Shown piece after piece: positions 1 to 8,888 of a DNA stretch of 45,987 nt. Every line of letters starts with the position of its first letter. Within the stretch, counting starts at the first letter, position 1. The stretch is from the NCBI GenBank assembly GCA_902806095.1, contig CADCVF010000019.1:1-45987 (forward strand), read 5' to 3'. The notes under the pieces were generated by a model. It worked only from the letters and a program-made list of their open reading frames with translations. It was not told the origin of the DNA and did no database searches. The position numbers and the translations under genes are program-made. This stretch comes from an uncultured Rubrobacteraceae bacterium. Its GTDB lineage: Bacteria; Actinomycetota; Rubrobacteria; Rubrobacterales; Rubrobacteraceae.

Positions 1-1
1 C

Positions 2-460
2 CTGGGCGGTGAGAACGCGAACGTGCACTTGAAGCTCGGGTGCATCACGTCCGCCGGTGTCATCACCGAGTTCGGTTCGGCGTGCGAGTTCTGCACCGTG
101 ACCGACATCATCCAGGGGCCGAGCGATGTCTTGTACTACACGTCGAACAAACCCGTCCTAGGGCGAATCATGACGTCCGGCGAGATACTAGATCCCATCG
201 AAATCCCGAACTCGAACGCGGTCGCCGGCAACCTGGCGGTGCACGGCGAGGACATCTGGTTCACCGACTTTAACAACGATAGCCTCTGACGCTACGACGG
301 GGGCCTGGGCCAGTTCACCCGGTTCGACGTCCCCGAGCCGAGCGACACGGTCGTCGACGAGGCCGGGATCGTTTGGTTCACCGCTCCGCTGGTAGAGCAC
401 GTGGTCTGCGAGGAGGCGTTCTGGGAGCTACGCCGGCGCCTAGTCGCGCCGAGGCGCTAG
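2..460 (+). pseudogene. Virginiamycin B lyase-like beta-propeller, 3' part with in-frame stop
   Basis: The frame is open from the window edge and reads as a Vgb / SMP-30 type propeller. Blade-like stretches such as DIWFTDFNND and GIVWFTAP recur, and G-x-I-T-E-F strands are visible near the start. At 287-289 a TGA interrupts the frame exactly where this family usually has a tryptophan (L-W-R-Y-D); the same frame then continues with clear propeller sequence to a TAG at 458-460. A single TGG to TGA change explains this. The gene converges on nnr and overlaps its 3' end by 21 bp. Its 5' end lies outside the window. Whether the stop is a real mutation or a sequence error cannot be told from one read. 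Confidence 0.6.
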
Positions 461-1966
461 TGCCTCCGGGAGCGCCTGGATGACATCCCCCACCACCGTG
501 TGACCCGCACCGACGCAGGCTGCGGCGACATTCCCGGCGTCGGACCGCGCGAGCACCGCCGCCGCCGCGGCCGCGAACGGGTCCATCCCTCGCGCCAGAA
601 ATGTCCCGACAAGCCCCGCCAGCACGCTCCCGGTCCCGTTGGTGGCCAGGGCGCCGCTCGTAGCGGGACCGAGGGCCATGGGGCCGCCGGGCGCTGCGAC
701 GACGCAGCCGTCTCCCTCCAGTACTGCCACGACTCCCGTCCGGTCGGCGAGCGCCCGCGTGGAGGCGAGCCGGCGTGCCCCAACCTCCTCCGGTGGAAGC
801 CCGAGTAGGCGCCCGAGCTCGGCCTCGTCCGAGATCAGGACTGTGAACCCGGAGCGTTCGGAGAACGCCTCAGCGGAGGGGTAGGCGTATAAACCGCCGG
901 CCTCGATGACCATTGGGACCTCAGTGGAGGAGCCGACCGCCCGCGAGAAGGCGCCCTCGGCACCATCCAGGCCAGGCCCGAGCACGACCGCTCCGGCCTC
1001 GGGCGCGAGGCCGGCGATCGTCCGCGCGCCCGTCTCGACGTGGCGGCCGTCCTCTTCCGCCAGGCCGTGGATCAGGGCCCCGGGCAGGCGCAGATCCATG
1101 AAGGGGGCGACCGAGGCGGGGACGGCCACCTGCACGTAGCAGGTGCCGGCGCGCATCGCGGCCTCAGCCGCTATGGCGGGCGCACCGATCGAGGCGCGCA
1201 CCCCGCCCACTACCAGGACGGTGTCGGAGGGCGCCGCGTACCGGGGCCGGGCCGGCACCAGACGCAACACGCGCCGGGAGATCAGGCCAATGAGGCCGGG
1301 CTCCGGGGCGCCGCGCGGGATGCCGATGTCGATCACGCGCACCTCGCCCGCGTGCCAGGCGCCCGGCGCCACGTACAGGCCGATCTTCGGGGCGTGGTTC
1401 GTGGTCGTGAGGCTGGCGCGGATCGCCGGTCCCTCCACCTCGCCGGTCGCCGCATTGACCCCGGACGGCACGTCCGCGGCGACCACCGGCGCGCCCGCGG
1501 CGTTGATCGCCGCGATGACTTCGGCGAGGGGTTCGCGGACGACGCCCTCGAAGCCCGTCCCGAGCAACGCATCGACTATGGCACCGGAGCCCGCGAATGC
1601 CGCCGGATCGAACGGGCGCGGCGGCGCACCGGGCAGGCGGTCGAGGTTCGTCCGCGGCACGCCGGCGAGGCCGTCCAGCGCGAGCGGGGCGATCACGTCG
1701 ACCTCGTGCCCGGCTTCCCGGAGAAGCCGGGCCGAGATCAGGCCGTCTCCCCCGTTGTTGCCGGGCCCGACCACGACGCGGATGGGTCCCCCTCCGGCGA
1801 CCTCTGCCGCGGCCGCCGCCAGCCCCGCCCCGGCCTTCTCGGCGAGTTCCAACTCCAGGATGCCGCGCCGCTCCATCGCGAAGCGATCCGCCGCGCGCAT
1901 CTCCTCCGGGTCGTAGAGTCCGTCGAGCCATCCGAGCAGGGAAGCCCGTGTCCGCTCTTCTTGCAT
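440..1966 (-). CDS. nnr: Bifunctional NAD(P)H-hydrate repair enzyme homologue with degenerate dehydratase domain
   Basis: A 508-residue YjeF/Nnr-type protein. The N-terminal epimerase domain is typical: GPGNNGGDGL near residue 60 and the D-V-P-S-G-V-N segment, so repair of the R-epimer of NADHX/NADPHX is expected in the cytoplasm. The C-terminal ribokinase-like domain would be the ADP-dependent dehydratase, but key motifs are altered: N-G-T-G-S-V-L-A-G replaces G-T-G-D-V-L-A-G (the catalytic Asp is Ser), V-I-E-A-G-G-L replaces V-L-D-A-D-A-L, and the T-P-H-P-G-E loop is not recognisable. The start chosen at 1966 has AGGAAGGGGAG a few bases upstream; an upstream in-frame start at 2002 has no such site. 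The gene stands alone between a propeller remnant and a tRNA fragment. The epimerase call is firm, the dehydratase activity doubtful. Confidence 0.85.
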   Translation of the reverse strand: MQEERTRASLLGWLDGLYDPEEMRAADRFAMERRGILELELAEKAGAGLAAAAAEVAGGGPIRVVVGPGNNGGDGLISARLLREAGHEVDVIAPLALDGLAGVPRTNLDRLPGAPPRPFDPAAFAGSGAIVDALLGTGFEGVVREPLAEVIAAINAAGAPVVAADVPSGVNAATGEVEGPAIRASLTTTNHAPKIGLYVAPGAWHAGEVRVIDIGIPRGAPEPGLIGLISRRVLRLVPARPRYAAPSDTVLVVGGVRASIGAPAIAAEAAMRAGTCYVQVAVPASVAPFMDLRLPGALIHGLAEEDGRHVETGARTIAGLAPEAGAVVLGPGLDGAEGAFSRAVGSSTEVPMVIEAGGLYAYPSAEAFSERSGFTVLISDEAELGRLLGLPPEEVGARRLASTRALADRTGVVAVLEGDGCVVAAPGGPMALGPATSGALATNGTGSVLAGLVGTFLARGMDPFAAAAAAVLARSDAGNVAAACVGAGHTVVGDVIQALPEALAPRRD

Positions 1967-2125
1967 GCCACTCCCCTTCCTGGACCGACATATGTTAGAC
2001 ACAGCCTGGGGCGCGGGTCAAACTGAACCCCTACTTGCCAACCGATCCCAGGCAATGGCCGCTCAGGCTCATACTCGATGTTTACAGAACACGCTTATCC
2101 ACTGCGTACGACCTGTGTGAGAGGG

Positions 2126-2159
2126 TGGCCGACGGGACTCGAACCCGCATCCTTCAGAG
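2126..2159 (-). repeat. tRNA 3'-end fragment A (not Thr) in an attP-like module
   Basis: On the minus strand this reads as a tRNA T-arm (stem, TTCGAGT loop, stem) and acceptor 3' strand. The 5' half of a tRNA is absent: the bases that should pair with the acceptor do not. The isotype is not certain. It differs from the Thr-type copies further right, but TTGCN pentamers follow at 2180, 2190 and 2199, beginning the same 32 bp from the T-stem as in copies C and D. Inferred to be an attachment site of the same family of integrative elements using another tRNA. The rest of 2003-2354 shows nothing else I can name. Confidence 0.55.
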
Positions 2160-2354
2160 GCGCAGTCCGGCGAATCCTGTTGCCGTAGGTTGCAGTTGTT
2201 GCGTAAACTGCTTATCTAGGCCGATTCCCTTACTAATGGTGCCCGACGTTTCTGCGCCCACCCACTCGGCACATACATCAAAGAGAGGCAAGCCGGACCG
2301 CCTGGAGTAATGTGGCCTACGTCTCAGGAGGGCTTGGGCCGTTCACCCCGCTCG

Positions 2355-2777
2355 CTAACCCTGAACTAAGCCTTTCGACAACTCGAACCTCAGTTCATCT
2401 GCGCTGTCGAAATGACCTTGGTAGGTAAGGTTCGCCCTACGTCGGTGCATCCGCCTCATGACCCGTTCCAAAGCGGCGACTCTCGGACCCGACACGCGCC
2501 GTACGCGATGCGTATTCAGCTTGGCTCTCTGCCTCACCACCGCGACGAGGCTTACCGACGCCCATGCACCCTCCAAGAGCAGGAAGCCCCACTGCGCTTC
2601 TAGCGCGGCTACCACCGCCAGTAGCCCCGAGCCAACAATGTTCGCAAAGGCAAAGGAGAGCCCCTTCGCGCTCAGGTACCCGAACTGACCGGCCACGTAG
2701 GCGACCAGCACGAGCAGCGACCCGAGGACCGAAACAAGCTGTACGGAAGACCACATACTCTTCACCATCCTTTCCAA
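2355..2777 (-). CDS. CBU_0592-like small membrane protein
   Basis: A 140-residue protein with two or three hydrophobic segments in its first 80 residues (SVLGSLLVLVAYVAGQFGYL, then ANIVGSGLLAVVAALEAQWG and LLEGAWASVSLVAVV). It matches the layout of the CBU_0592 family, which has no known function. The C-terminal 60 residues are Arg-rich and soluble. A TTG start at 2777 is chosen because GGGGAG lies 7 nt upstream; ATG codons at 2768 and 2756 are alternatives with poorer spacing. The ribosome site is part of a set of mutually exclusive hairpins (separate entry), so translation may be controlled. It is the only intact gene between tRNA fragments A and B. Confidence 0.6.
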   Translation of the reverse strand: MERMVKSMWSSVQLVSVLGSLLVLVAYVAGQFGYLSAKGLSFAFANIVGSGLLAVVAALEAQWGFLLLEGAWASVSLVAVVRQRAKLNTHRVRRVSGPRVAALERVMRRMHRRRANLTYQGHFDSADELRFELSKGLVQG

Positions 2778-2781
2778 CGAC

Positions 2782-2863
2782 GTGCTCCCCGGGCCATCCT
2801 CTCTGGAGCACGATAAAGCCCGGGGAGGAGCAATCCATTACCACTGACCTCCCGGGCTTTTTT
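2782..2863 (-). promoter_or_regulatory. Candidate switching 5' leader (alternative hairpins over the RBS)
   Basis: On the minus strand three related segments precede the gene at 2355-2777. Segment 1 (2848-2857) can pair with segment 2 (2818-2828), and segment 2 can also pair perfectly over 10 bp with segment 3 (2785-2794). Segment 3 contains the Shine-Dalgarno GGGGAG. GTGCTCC/GGAGCAC at 2782-2788 and 2805-2811 forms a further competing stem. This is the layout of a translational attenuator. Read on the plus strand, segments 2 and 1 followed by T6 (2858-2863) also look like a rho-independent terminator, with no obvious plus-strand gene to terminate. No known riboswitch class was recognised. 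Confidence 0.45.
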
Positions 2864-3185
2864 GTCCCGCCGTGTGGCGGCCGGATGACCGCCGACCGCT
2901 GGCCGCCCTCGGACCAGACCCGCTCTCCTGGAGCAGCGGAACCCTAGCGACCAAGCGATTCTACCTTCCCTTTCTCAGCAAGACGAATGATGGTGAGACC
3001 TACTTGGTGATCAGCTTCACGAGCGCCTTGCCCCTCTACTTCACGATCTCTACTCTTCACCTTTTCACGCCCATGCGCTCGTCGGGATCAGTAGCGGGGG
3101 TGTTCTCACGAGCGCTCCTTTCCTCTAGGACTCTCAACCTATTGACAAGATCCTGGCCAGCAATGAAACGCCGAACCCGAGGGGT

Positions 3186-3981
3186 TCAGCTGTCCCACAG
3201 GCCCACAGGCATCTCGTTGCCGCTCTCGATTCTCCCCGGTGTCATCAACGTCTCCAAGATGCGCTCGTGGGTAGCGCGGTGCTCCACCTGGTCGGGATGC
3301 GCCGAGACGGCACGCAGGGGACTTCCCGAGACAGTGTAGAGATCTTGCGCACCGGCGTAGCGCACCAACGCCTCGATGTCGCCGTCCGGGGTTAGGCGGG
3401 TAAGCAGCTCGAGCTCACGCAGGTACCAGAGCTGTCCTCGCTCCTGTAGTTCCGCATCCAGGATCGCGCCGAGGCGCAGGACCGCATCGATCGGCCCGAG
3501 TGCAGACGTTTCGTGTCCCCTCCTCACTTCCCTTCGCCACTCCTTCCTGGGCCGACAAGCCGAGCGTGTCGGCGATCAGGTCCTCGATACCGTGCGTCTT
3601 CCCATCGAGCAGGAAAGCCGCAAGGAGGGTGTCGAAGGCGGGCGTACCTGTCTCAACACCACGCTGAGCAAGCACTATGAGTCCGAGCTTGGCGTCGTGC
3701 ATCACCTTTGGTGGGCCGTCGGCGCCTAGTAGCGGACGAAGCTCCTGCAGAATCGCATCGCTGTCCGTATCCATGGAACCTAGTGGCACGTGGTAGGCAG
3801 CGCCAGGCTCGAAGCAGAGCGAAAGGCCAGCGAGGGTAGCCCCAACCACCCCTGGCCCTTCGGTCTGGACATCGAGGGCTACTTGTTGCGCGTGCTCGGA
3901 CGCCTCTAGCACGTCGCCCACCTGCGTCGAGGAGGAGAGTACCTGGCAGCGCGGTGTCCCCATATCCGGCAGTCGGTTCAT
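3186..3981 (-). pseudogene. DNA polymerase I 3'-5' exonuclease-like domain remnant, frameshifted
   Basis: Two adjacent minus-strand frames together read like the middle of bacterial Pol I. The first (from 3981) has V-A-L-D-V-Q-T-E-G, the V-M-H-D-A-K helix and F-D-T-L-L-A-A-F-L-L-D. The second (ending 3186) has D-A-V-L-R-L, a typical link towards the polymerase domain. The frame changes near 3500-3527, at a GAGGAGGGGACACG stretch. No polymerase domain and no 5' nuclease domain are present, so about 265 codons of a normally 850-900 residue protein remain. The exonuclease signature D-x-E reads D-V-Q, so the domain was probably inactive before truncation. It lies inside the A-B segment of the tRNA-fragment array. 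Confidence 0.6.
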
Positions 3982-4490
3982 CTGATCGGTCTCTTCACCT
4001 CACTCTCCCTCAACAGTCGCTCCACGCAACATTGTACTGCCGTCCGTCGTTGCGCTGCGCCAACGTTGGCAGCGACAGTGTTCGCCTGGGAAGTCACCAT
4101 CCCTCGCCCTATGCTCAGCCGATCACACCCGCTCTCCTGTGGTGCTCTGCGCCGATTCAAATACCTGGTCAAAGAGCCGCTACTGTCCAGGGTCGTGTCG
4201 TATCGTCTAGGTGGAGATACTTCTCCAGCAACTCGCAGGTGATGCCTTTACATGCGTCCGACCGCTCGAGGAGATCCTTCGCCAAGTGATCCGCGGCTTT
4301 GTCGAGGCCTGATGGGTCCACTTAATGTTGGCCACTGATCTTCCCAAGAGCTACCTATCGGGAGGTATTGGTGAGCGCCTCGAGTAGCGCGTAGCTGACC
4401 TCCCGTGTGATGTTCCCCTGTCGGACCCGTATCGGACAGAAGGAGCTCGGCTATTCGAGCATTTCCCGCTTAGATTAGCCGATTCGAAGA
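3982..4490. other. Gap, one possible micro-ORF only
   Basis: Nothing recognisable apart from the short minus-strand ORF at 4169-4321 (separate entry). The last 50 bases before 4491 belong to the left flank of tRNA fragment B: GCTTAGATTAGCCGATT here resembles GCTTAGATAAGCCGATT left of copy D. Confidence 0.5.
4169..4321 (-). CDS. Possible 50-residue soluble micro-protein
   Basis: A GTG-started frame encodes a hydrophilic, helix-prone 50-residue peptide with balanced Asp/Glu/Lys and two Cys (S-D-A-C-K-G-I-T-C-E). Codon third positions are GC-rich like the neighbours, which is why it is listed. A GGGAAGA lies about 17 nt upstream, too far for a good ribosome site, and an in-frame TAA immediately precedes the GTG. 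It could equally be the tail of a decayed larger gene. I do not recognise a family. Confidence 0.25.
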   Translation of the reverse strand: MDPSGLDKAADHLAKDLLERSDACKGITCELLEKYLHLDDTTRPWTVAAL

Positions 4491-4627
4491 GAGCCGACGA
4501 GCGGACTCGAACCGCTTACCCCTGCTCCAGCAACGAGTGATCCATCAGGCGTTGCAGGGGTTTGCACGAGCTTGCAAAACCCGCATTCCTAAGCGGCTTT
4601 CTCTGCACTGGGTTGCTGCGTGTTGCA
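4491..4627 (-). repeat. tRNA-Thr fragment B with phased TTGCA arm sites
   Basis: The core at 4491-4516 is the T-arm plus acceptor strand of the Thr-type tRNA (minus strand). Beyond the T-stem the anticodon arm has diverged. Pentamers TTGCA occur at 4552, 4562 and 4572, and TTGCT/TTGCA at 4613/4623, offsets 0, 10, 20, 61 and 71. The sequence between and around them aligns with copies C and D over about 130 bp, and the left flank resembles copy D. It separates the polA-remnant segment from the pao segment and cuts close to a truncated antiporter gene. Confidence 0.7.
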
Positions 4628-4666
4628 CCGTATTGTGCTCCCGGTGGTATCAGAGTGGCATCAACA

Positions 4667-4861
4667 TCACCCCCGTATCGACCTAACGACCACCACGAGC
4701 TTGGGGTCGAGCTTGACCTCGGGCAGCCTGGGAACGAACCCGAGCAAGGCGCCGCCAACGACGAGCACGATCCGATACGGCACCGAGAGGTGGTGGGCGA
4801 GCGTGCTCAAGTCCGCGACGGCCACAAGCAGTCCGGCGATCAGAAGCTCGGCTTGGCCCAT
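4667..4861 (-). pseudogene. Na+/H+ antiporter N-terminal fragment
   Basis: About 60 codons match the first two membrane segments of CPA1/NhaP-type antiporters: E-L-L-I-A-G-L-L-V-A-V-A, then V-P-Y-R-I-V-L-V-V-G-G-A-L-L-G and L-P-E-V-K-L-D-P-K. The homology stops after V-V-V-V and a stop follows within six codons. The ATG at 4861 begins the conserved part. The remaining 350 or more residues are gone; the break lies 40 bp from the outer TTGCA of attP-like module B, so truncation by insertion or excision there is likely. A second decayed antiporter is at 35490 and an intact one at 44512. Confidence 0.6.
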
Positions 4862-5071
4862 CACTCGAGTGTGCCCATCCGCCAGATAAATAGGATCCGA
4901 CCAATTCCGCAAGTGGCCATTCGTCCAGCCTCTATGCGGGCTGCTAGAGCCTCATGTATGGCTAGCACCGACCGTAGAGGGCTTGCGAACAAGCTCGTGC
5001 CGACCGTGGCGGCTACGTTTCCCAAGGGCTTGCCCACGGGTTTTTTCTTCCCGTGTTGGTCATGACTCTCC

Positions 5072-7162
5072 TCACTGGACGAGTTTGTCCGGTGTAATCG
5101 GGAGGTCGCGGACGCGAATCCCGCTGGCGTGGTAGACCGCGTTAGCGATGGCAGCGGACGAGCCGACGATGCCGATCTCACCTATCCCTTTGGAACCCAT
5201 CGGGTTGACGTAGGGGTCTTCCTCCTCGATCCATACGATATCCATCTCGCCCACGTCGGCGTTGGTGGGGATATGGTATTCGGCGAAGTCGTGGTTTACG
5301 ACGTGCCCGAACCGGGGGTCCACCAGGCTCTCCTCGTGCAGCGCCATACCGAGACCCATCGTCATCCCGCCGATGAACTGCGAACGGGCGGTCTTGGGGT
5401 TGATAATGTTCCCAACCGCGAACACCCCGGTCATGCGCGGGATGCGCACTTCTCCTGTGTCGGCGTCCACTCGCGCCTCGACGAAGTACGCTCCGAAGGC
5501 GTGCATCGCGTAGTTATCGGTCTCCGGGTTCTCGGGCATCCCGGCTTCGACCTCATCACCTTCGGAGGGGTCCTGACCGTGCTGCTCGCGAAACGCGCGG
5601 GCCGCCTCGAAGATGGTAGAACCCCAGGAAGTGATGCCCGAAGAGTTGCCCGCAACGGAGGCGAAGGGCACGTTGGTGTCCCCGATCTTCAAGTCTATGA
5701 CCTCGACGCCCACGTCCAGAGCGTCGGCGGAGATCTGGGTCAGCGCCGTCCACGTGCCGGTCCCGATGTCCGCAGCGCCGATCTCGACGGCGTATCGTCC
5801 GTCGCCTTCGCAGCGGATCCTCACCCTCGAACCGGGCTGCCTGCCGACGGGGTAGGTGGCGGAGGCGACCCCGGTCCCGACGAGCCACCTTCCCTCCCGC
5901 CAGACGCACGGGATCGGGTCGCGGTCTTCCCAGCCAAAACGCCGTGCTCCTTCGCGCAGGCAGGCGACAAGGTTGCGGCTGGAGTAGGGGAGCCCTGTCA
6001 GAGCGTCGATCTCGGGTTCGTTGCGGATGCGGAACTCCACCGGGTCGAGGTTGCACTTTATGGCCATCTCGTCCATCGCCGCTTCGAGCGCGTACATCCC
6101 GGGGCATTCGCCGGGTGCCCTCATCCACGACGGCACCGGCACGTCGAGCGCAGCGAGGCGGTGCGTGGTGCGCCGGCTCCCGGTGGCGTACATCATCCGG
6201 GTCGCGATGGCGGTCTGCTCGGCGAACTCCTTTATCTTCGCCGTCTGCTCGACGACTTCATGGGAGATCGCCGTGAGGCGACCGTCTTCGTCGGCGCCGA
6301 GGCGTATCCTCTGTATGGTCGGGGTGCGGTAGCCGACGCAGGAAAACATCTGCTGGCGGGTGAGCGCGAACTTCACGGGCCGGCCCTCGACCTTTCTCGC
6401 GGCCAGTGCCGCGAGGATGGTGTTGGCGTGCGGCAACCCCTTCGACCCGAACCCGCCGCCGACGTAAGGCGCCACTACCCGCACCCGACTCGGGTCGAGC
6501 CCAAAGATCGGGGCGACCTTGGCCTTCACGCGGTGCGGACCCTGTGTGGACTCGTACAGCGTCAGGTCCCCGCCCTCCCACACGGCGACCGTGGTGTGCG
6601 GCTCCATGGGGTTGTTGTGCTCCATCGGCGTGGCGTAGGTCTCGTCGAGCTTGACCGCTGCCGAGGAGAACGCCTCGTCGAAGTCGCCTTCTTCGGTATC
6701 GGTGGGGAAGCCGCCGCTGACTCGGTCTGGTGTGTACAGGTCGTCCCGGTCGGCCCGGAGCGCCACGTCGTGCGCCTTCTCGTCGTATGAGATTTTGATG
6801 ATCTGCGCGGCGTGCCGCGCAATTTCGAAGGTCTCGGCTACGACGGCCCCCACGTACTGACCGCGAAAAGCCACTTCGTCGGATTGCAAAATCGCGAGTT
6901 CCTTGTCGCTGGTGTCGGCCAGCCTCGGGGCGTTCTCGTGGGTGATCACGAGTATCACGCCAGGGAGAGCCTCGGCGGCGCTCGCGTCGATCTGTGCGAC
7001 GCGCCCACGGACGATATCGCTCTGCAGCGGGTACAGGTAGAGGGGGTACCCGACATGATGCTCGTAAGCGTAGGGTGCGGTCCCCGTAACCTTCTGTGGC
7101 CCGTCGATGCGGTCGAGGGGCGCGCCGATGGCCCTGCCCGGCACGCGTGTGGCCGTGCTCAT
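5072..7162 (-). CDS. paoC: Aldehyde oxidoreductase (xanthine dehydrogenase family), molybdopterin subunit
   Basis: A 696-residue large subunit of the xanthine-oxidase family, closest in layout to E. coli PaoC/YagR (about 730 residues). Visible features are the Moco-binding glycine motif G-G-G-F-G-S-K-G, the M-R-A-P-G-E-C-P-G turn followed by A-L-E-A-A-M-D-E, a second cofactor loop A-D-I-G-T-G-T, and near the C-terminus G-S-K-G-I-G-E-I-G, whose Glu is the expected catalytic base. It should oxidise an aldehyde or N-heterocycle using water as oxygen donor and pass electrons to the FeS and FAD subunits. Its ATG overlaps the stop of the FAD subunit as ATGA, so the three genes are translationally coupled. 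No signal peptide is seen. The substrate is unknown. Confidence 0.85.
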   Translation of the reverse strand: MSTATRVPGRAIGAPLDRIDGPQKVTGTAPYAYEHHVGYPLYLYPLQSDIVRGRVAQIDASAAEALPGVILVITHENAPRLADTSDKELAILQSDEVAFRGQYVGAVVAETFEIARHAAQIIKISYDEKAHDVALRADRDDLYTPDRVSGGFPTDTEEGDFDEAFSSAAVKLDETYATPMEHNNPMEPHTTVAVWEGGDLTLYESTQGPHRVKAKVAPIFGLDPSRVRVVAPYVGGGFGSKGLPHANTILAALAARKVEGRPVKFALTRQQMFSCVGYRTPTIQRIRLGADEDGRLTAISHEVVEQTAKIKEFAEQTAIATRMMYATGSRRTTHRLAALDVPVPSWMRAPGECPGMYALEAAMDEMAIKCNLDPVEFRIRNEPEIDALTGLPYSSRNLVACLREGARRFGWEDRDPIPCVWREGRWLVGTGVASATYPVGRQPGSRVRIRCEGDGRYAVEIGAADIGTGTWTALTQISADALDVGVEVIDLKIGDTNVPFASVAGNSSGITSWGSTIFEAARAFREQHGQDPSEGDEVEAGMPENPETDNYAMHAFGAYFVEARVDADTGEVRIPRMTGVFAVGNIINPKTARSQFIGGMTMGLGMALHEESLVDPRFGHVVNHDFAEYHIPTNADVGEMDIVWIEEEDPYVNPMGSKGIGEIGIVGSSAAIANAVYHASGIRVRDLPITPDKLVQ

Positions 7163-8145
7163 CGTTCCTCCGAAAGCTCGAGCAGTGCGCGGGTGATGAT
7201 GTTGCGCGCCAGCGGTACCTTGAAGGCGTTATCGCGCAAGGGCTCGGCGTCTTCGAGCTCGATGTCCGCTGCAGCGCGGAAGTTCGCCTCGTTGGCCTGC
7301 TCTCCTCGGAGAGCTTCTTCCGCCTTCGTGGCGCGCCAGGGCTTGTGGGCGACCCCGCCGAGCGCGAGGCGTACGTCGCGCACCGTTCCGTCTTCCACGT
7401 CGAGCGCCGCGGCCACAGAGACGAGGGCGAAGGCGTAGGAGGCCCGCTCGCGCACCTTGCGGTACTTCGAGTTGGACGCGAAAGCGAGCGGTGGCAGGTC
7501 TACCGCCGTAATGAGCTCGCCGTGCTCCAAGGTCGTGTCGCGCTCAGGCTCGTCGCCGGGCGGGCGGTGCAACTCCTCTATCGGGATGCGTCGCTCGCCG
7601 TCTGGTCCGTGCACGTTGACGAACGCTTCGAGCGCCGTCATGGCTACGGCCATGTCCGAAGGGTGGGTGGCGACGCAGCGCTCGGAGGCGCCGAGGATGG
7701 CATGATCCTTGTTGTGGCCATCTATAGCCGAGCAGCCCGACCCCGGCTCGCGCTTGTTGCACGGCGTGGTCGTGTCGTAGAAGTAGACGCAGCGCGTGCG
7801 TTGGAGCAGGTTCCCGCCGGTCGTAGCGAGGTTGCGTAGCTGGCCAGATGCTCCCGAAACGAGTGCTTGCGAGAGTACCGGGTAGCAGGAGCGGATGGTG
7901 CGGTCGGCGGCGAGGTCACTGTTCGTAACGGCGGCCCCGATGCGCACGCCGCCGTCTTCGGTCTCCTCGATCCGGTCGGAGGTCAGGCGGCGCACATCCA
8001 CGAGCATGTCCGGCGTCATTATCTCCAGCTTCATAAGGTCCACGAGGTTCGTGCCGCCGGCGAGGTACTTCCCGTTCGGCTGTTCGGCGAGCGCCGCGAC
8101 AGCTCCGGGTATGTCCCTGGCCCGCTGATAATGGTAGGGTTTCAT
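7159..8145 (-). CDS. paoB: Aldehyde oxidoreductase FAD / [4Fe-4S] subunit
   Basis: A 328-residue FAD-binding subunit. A-G-G-T-N-L-V-D-L near residue 35 is the FAD pyrophosphate loop and T-T-G-G-N-L-L-Q-R follows near residue 115. After it comes the cysteine insert that marks the PaoB/YagS branch rather than ordinary XDH: C-V-Y-F, then [10 protein letters not shown], then R-C-V-A-T-H-P-S-D. In PaoB these cysteines hold an extra [4Fe-4S] cluster. The ATG at 8145 is chosen because it overlaps the upstream stop as ATGA; longer frames upstream are shadows of the FeS subunit gene. Electrons would flow from Mo via 2Fe-2S to FAD. Middle gene of the three-gene operon. Confidence 0.85.
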   Translation of the reverse strand: MKPYHYQRARDIPGAVAALAEQPNGKYLAGGTNLVDLMKLEIMTPDMLVDVRRLTSDRIEETEDGGVRIGAAVTNSDLAADRTIRSCYPVLSQALVSGASGQLRNLATTGGNLLQRTRCVYFYDTTTPCNKREPGSGCSAIDGHNKDHAILGASERCVATHPSDMAVAMTALEAFVNVHGPDGERRIPIEELHRPPGDEPERDTTLEHGELITAVDLPPLAFASNSKYRKVRERASYAFALVSVAAALDVEDGTVRDVRLALGGVAHKPWRATKAEEALRGEQANEANFRAAADIELEDAEPLRDNAFKVPLARNIITRALLELSEER

Positions 8146-8666
8146 CGGCGCGCCCTCTCGTCGGCAACCTCCCGGATGGCCGGGACGATATTCGCGTAGG
8201 CGCCGCAGCGGCAGAGGTTGCCGCTCATCCTCTCCCGGATCTCCGCGTCGCTCAGGGAGATTTTCTCGGCACTCACGTCCCCGGTTACGTGACTCGGCCA
8301 GCCCGCTTCGACCTCGTCGAGCATCCCGACCGCCGAGACGATCTGGCCGGGCGTGCAATATCCGCACTGGTAGCCGTCGTGCTCGATGAAAGATCGTTGC
8401 ATCGGGTGCAAATCTCCGTTCTCGGCCAGCGCCTCGGCCGTGACGATCTCCGCCCCATCGTGCGCGACGGCCAGCGCGAGGCAACTGTTCGCGCGCCTGC
8501 CGTCGAGCAGGACTGTGCAGGCGCCGCACTGGCCGTGATCGCAGCCCTTCTTCGGGCTGGTGTTTCCGAGACGCTCGCGAAGAGCGTCCAAAAGCGTCGT
8601 GCGGGTATCGACGATGATGCGGTGCTCTTCGCAGTCTACCCGGAGCATGATCTCCTCTTCGTTCAT
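8142..8666 (-). CDS. paoA: Aldehyde oxidoreductase [2Fe-2S] subunit
   Basis: A 174-residue small subunit carrying both 2Fe-2S sites of the family: the plant-type cluster [10 protein letters not shown] with a downstream S-C-L, and the all-helical C-terminal domain with C-G-Y-C-T-P-G and N-L-C-R-C-G-A-Y. It starts directly with the ferredoxin fold and has no twin-arginine leader, unlike E. coli PaoA, so this complex is probably cytoplasmic. GGAGAGG lies just upstream of the ATG at 8666. First gene of the operon; it sits 220 bp from tRNA fragment C, and the whole operon is the cargo between fragments B and C. No dedicated maturation chaperone (PaoD/XdhC) is in the window. Confidence 0.88.
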   Translation of the reverse strand: MNEEEIMLRVDCEEHRIIVDTRTTLLDALRERLGNTSPKKGCDHGQCGACTVLLDGRRANSCLALAVAHDGAEIVTAEALAENGDLHPMQRSFIEHDGYQCGYCTPGQIVSAVGMLDEVEAGWPSHVTGDVSAEKISLSDAEIRERMSGNLCRCGAYANIVPAIREVADERARR

Positions 8667-8888
8667 CGTCCTCTCCTTCCCCGATTCTCCGCGTCTAGTG
8701 GCCGAGAGTGCACCTTTGATGATGCCCTATTCTAGTGTCTCCATTACTAAGGGCGGTGAGCTACGGAATGCAACCAGAGTACCATGTCTTCTTGCCACTC
8801 AGCCATCGATCAGCCTCTGCGACTTTCGAGGTACCAAGTCCCTGCACCCCGATTCTGAGTATTCGGCTTACCTGTAGTGGAAAATAAA

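Noticed and set aside
5033-5060. Terminator after the pao operon (CACGGG/CCCGTG)
   Set aside because: Only a 6-bp stem with an A-rich loop and no T-run on the operon strand; too weak to annotate.
5129-6790. Long plus-strand frame (553 codons) across the molybdopterin subunit gene
   Set aside because: It is the GC-rich antisense shadow of a firmly identified gene; the composition is Arg/Gly/Val-rich without motifs. The same holds for 1040-2026, 9014-10357, 19511-20398 and 38673-39563.
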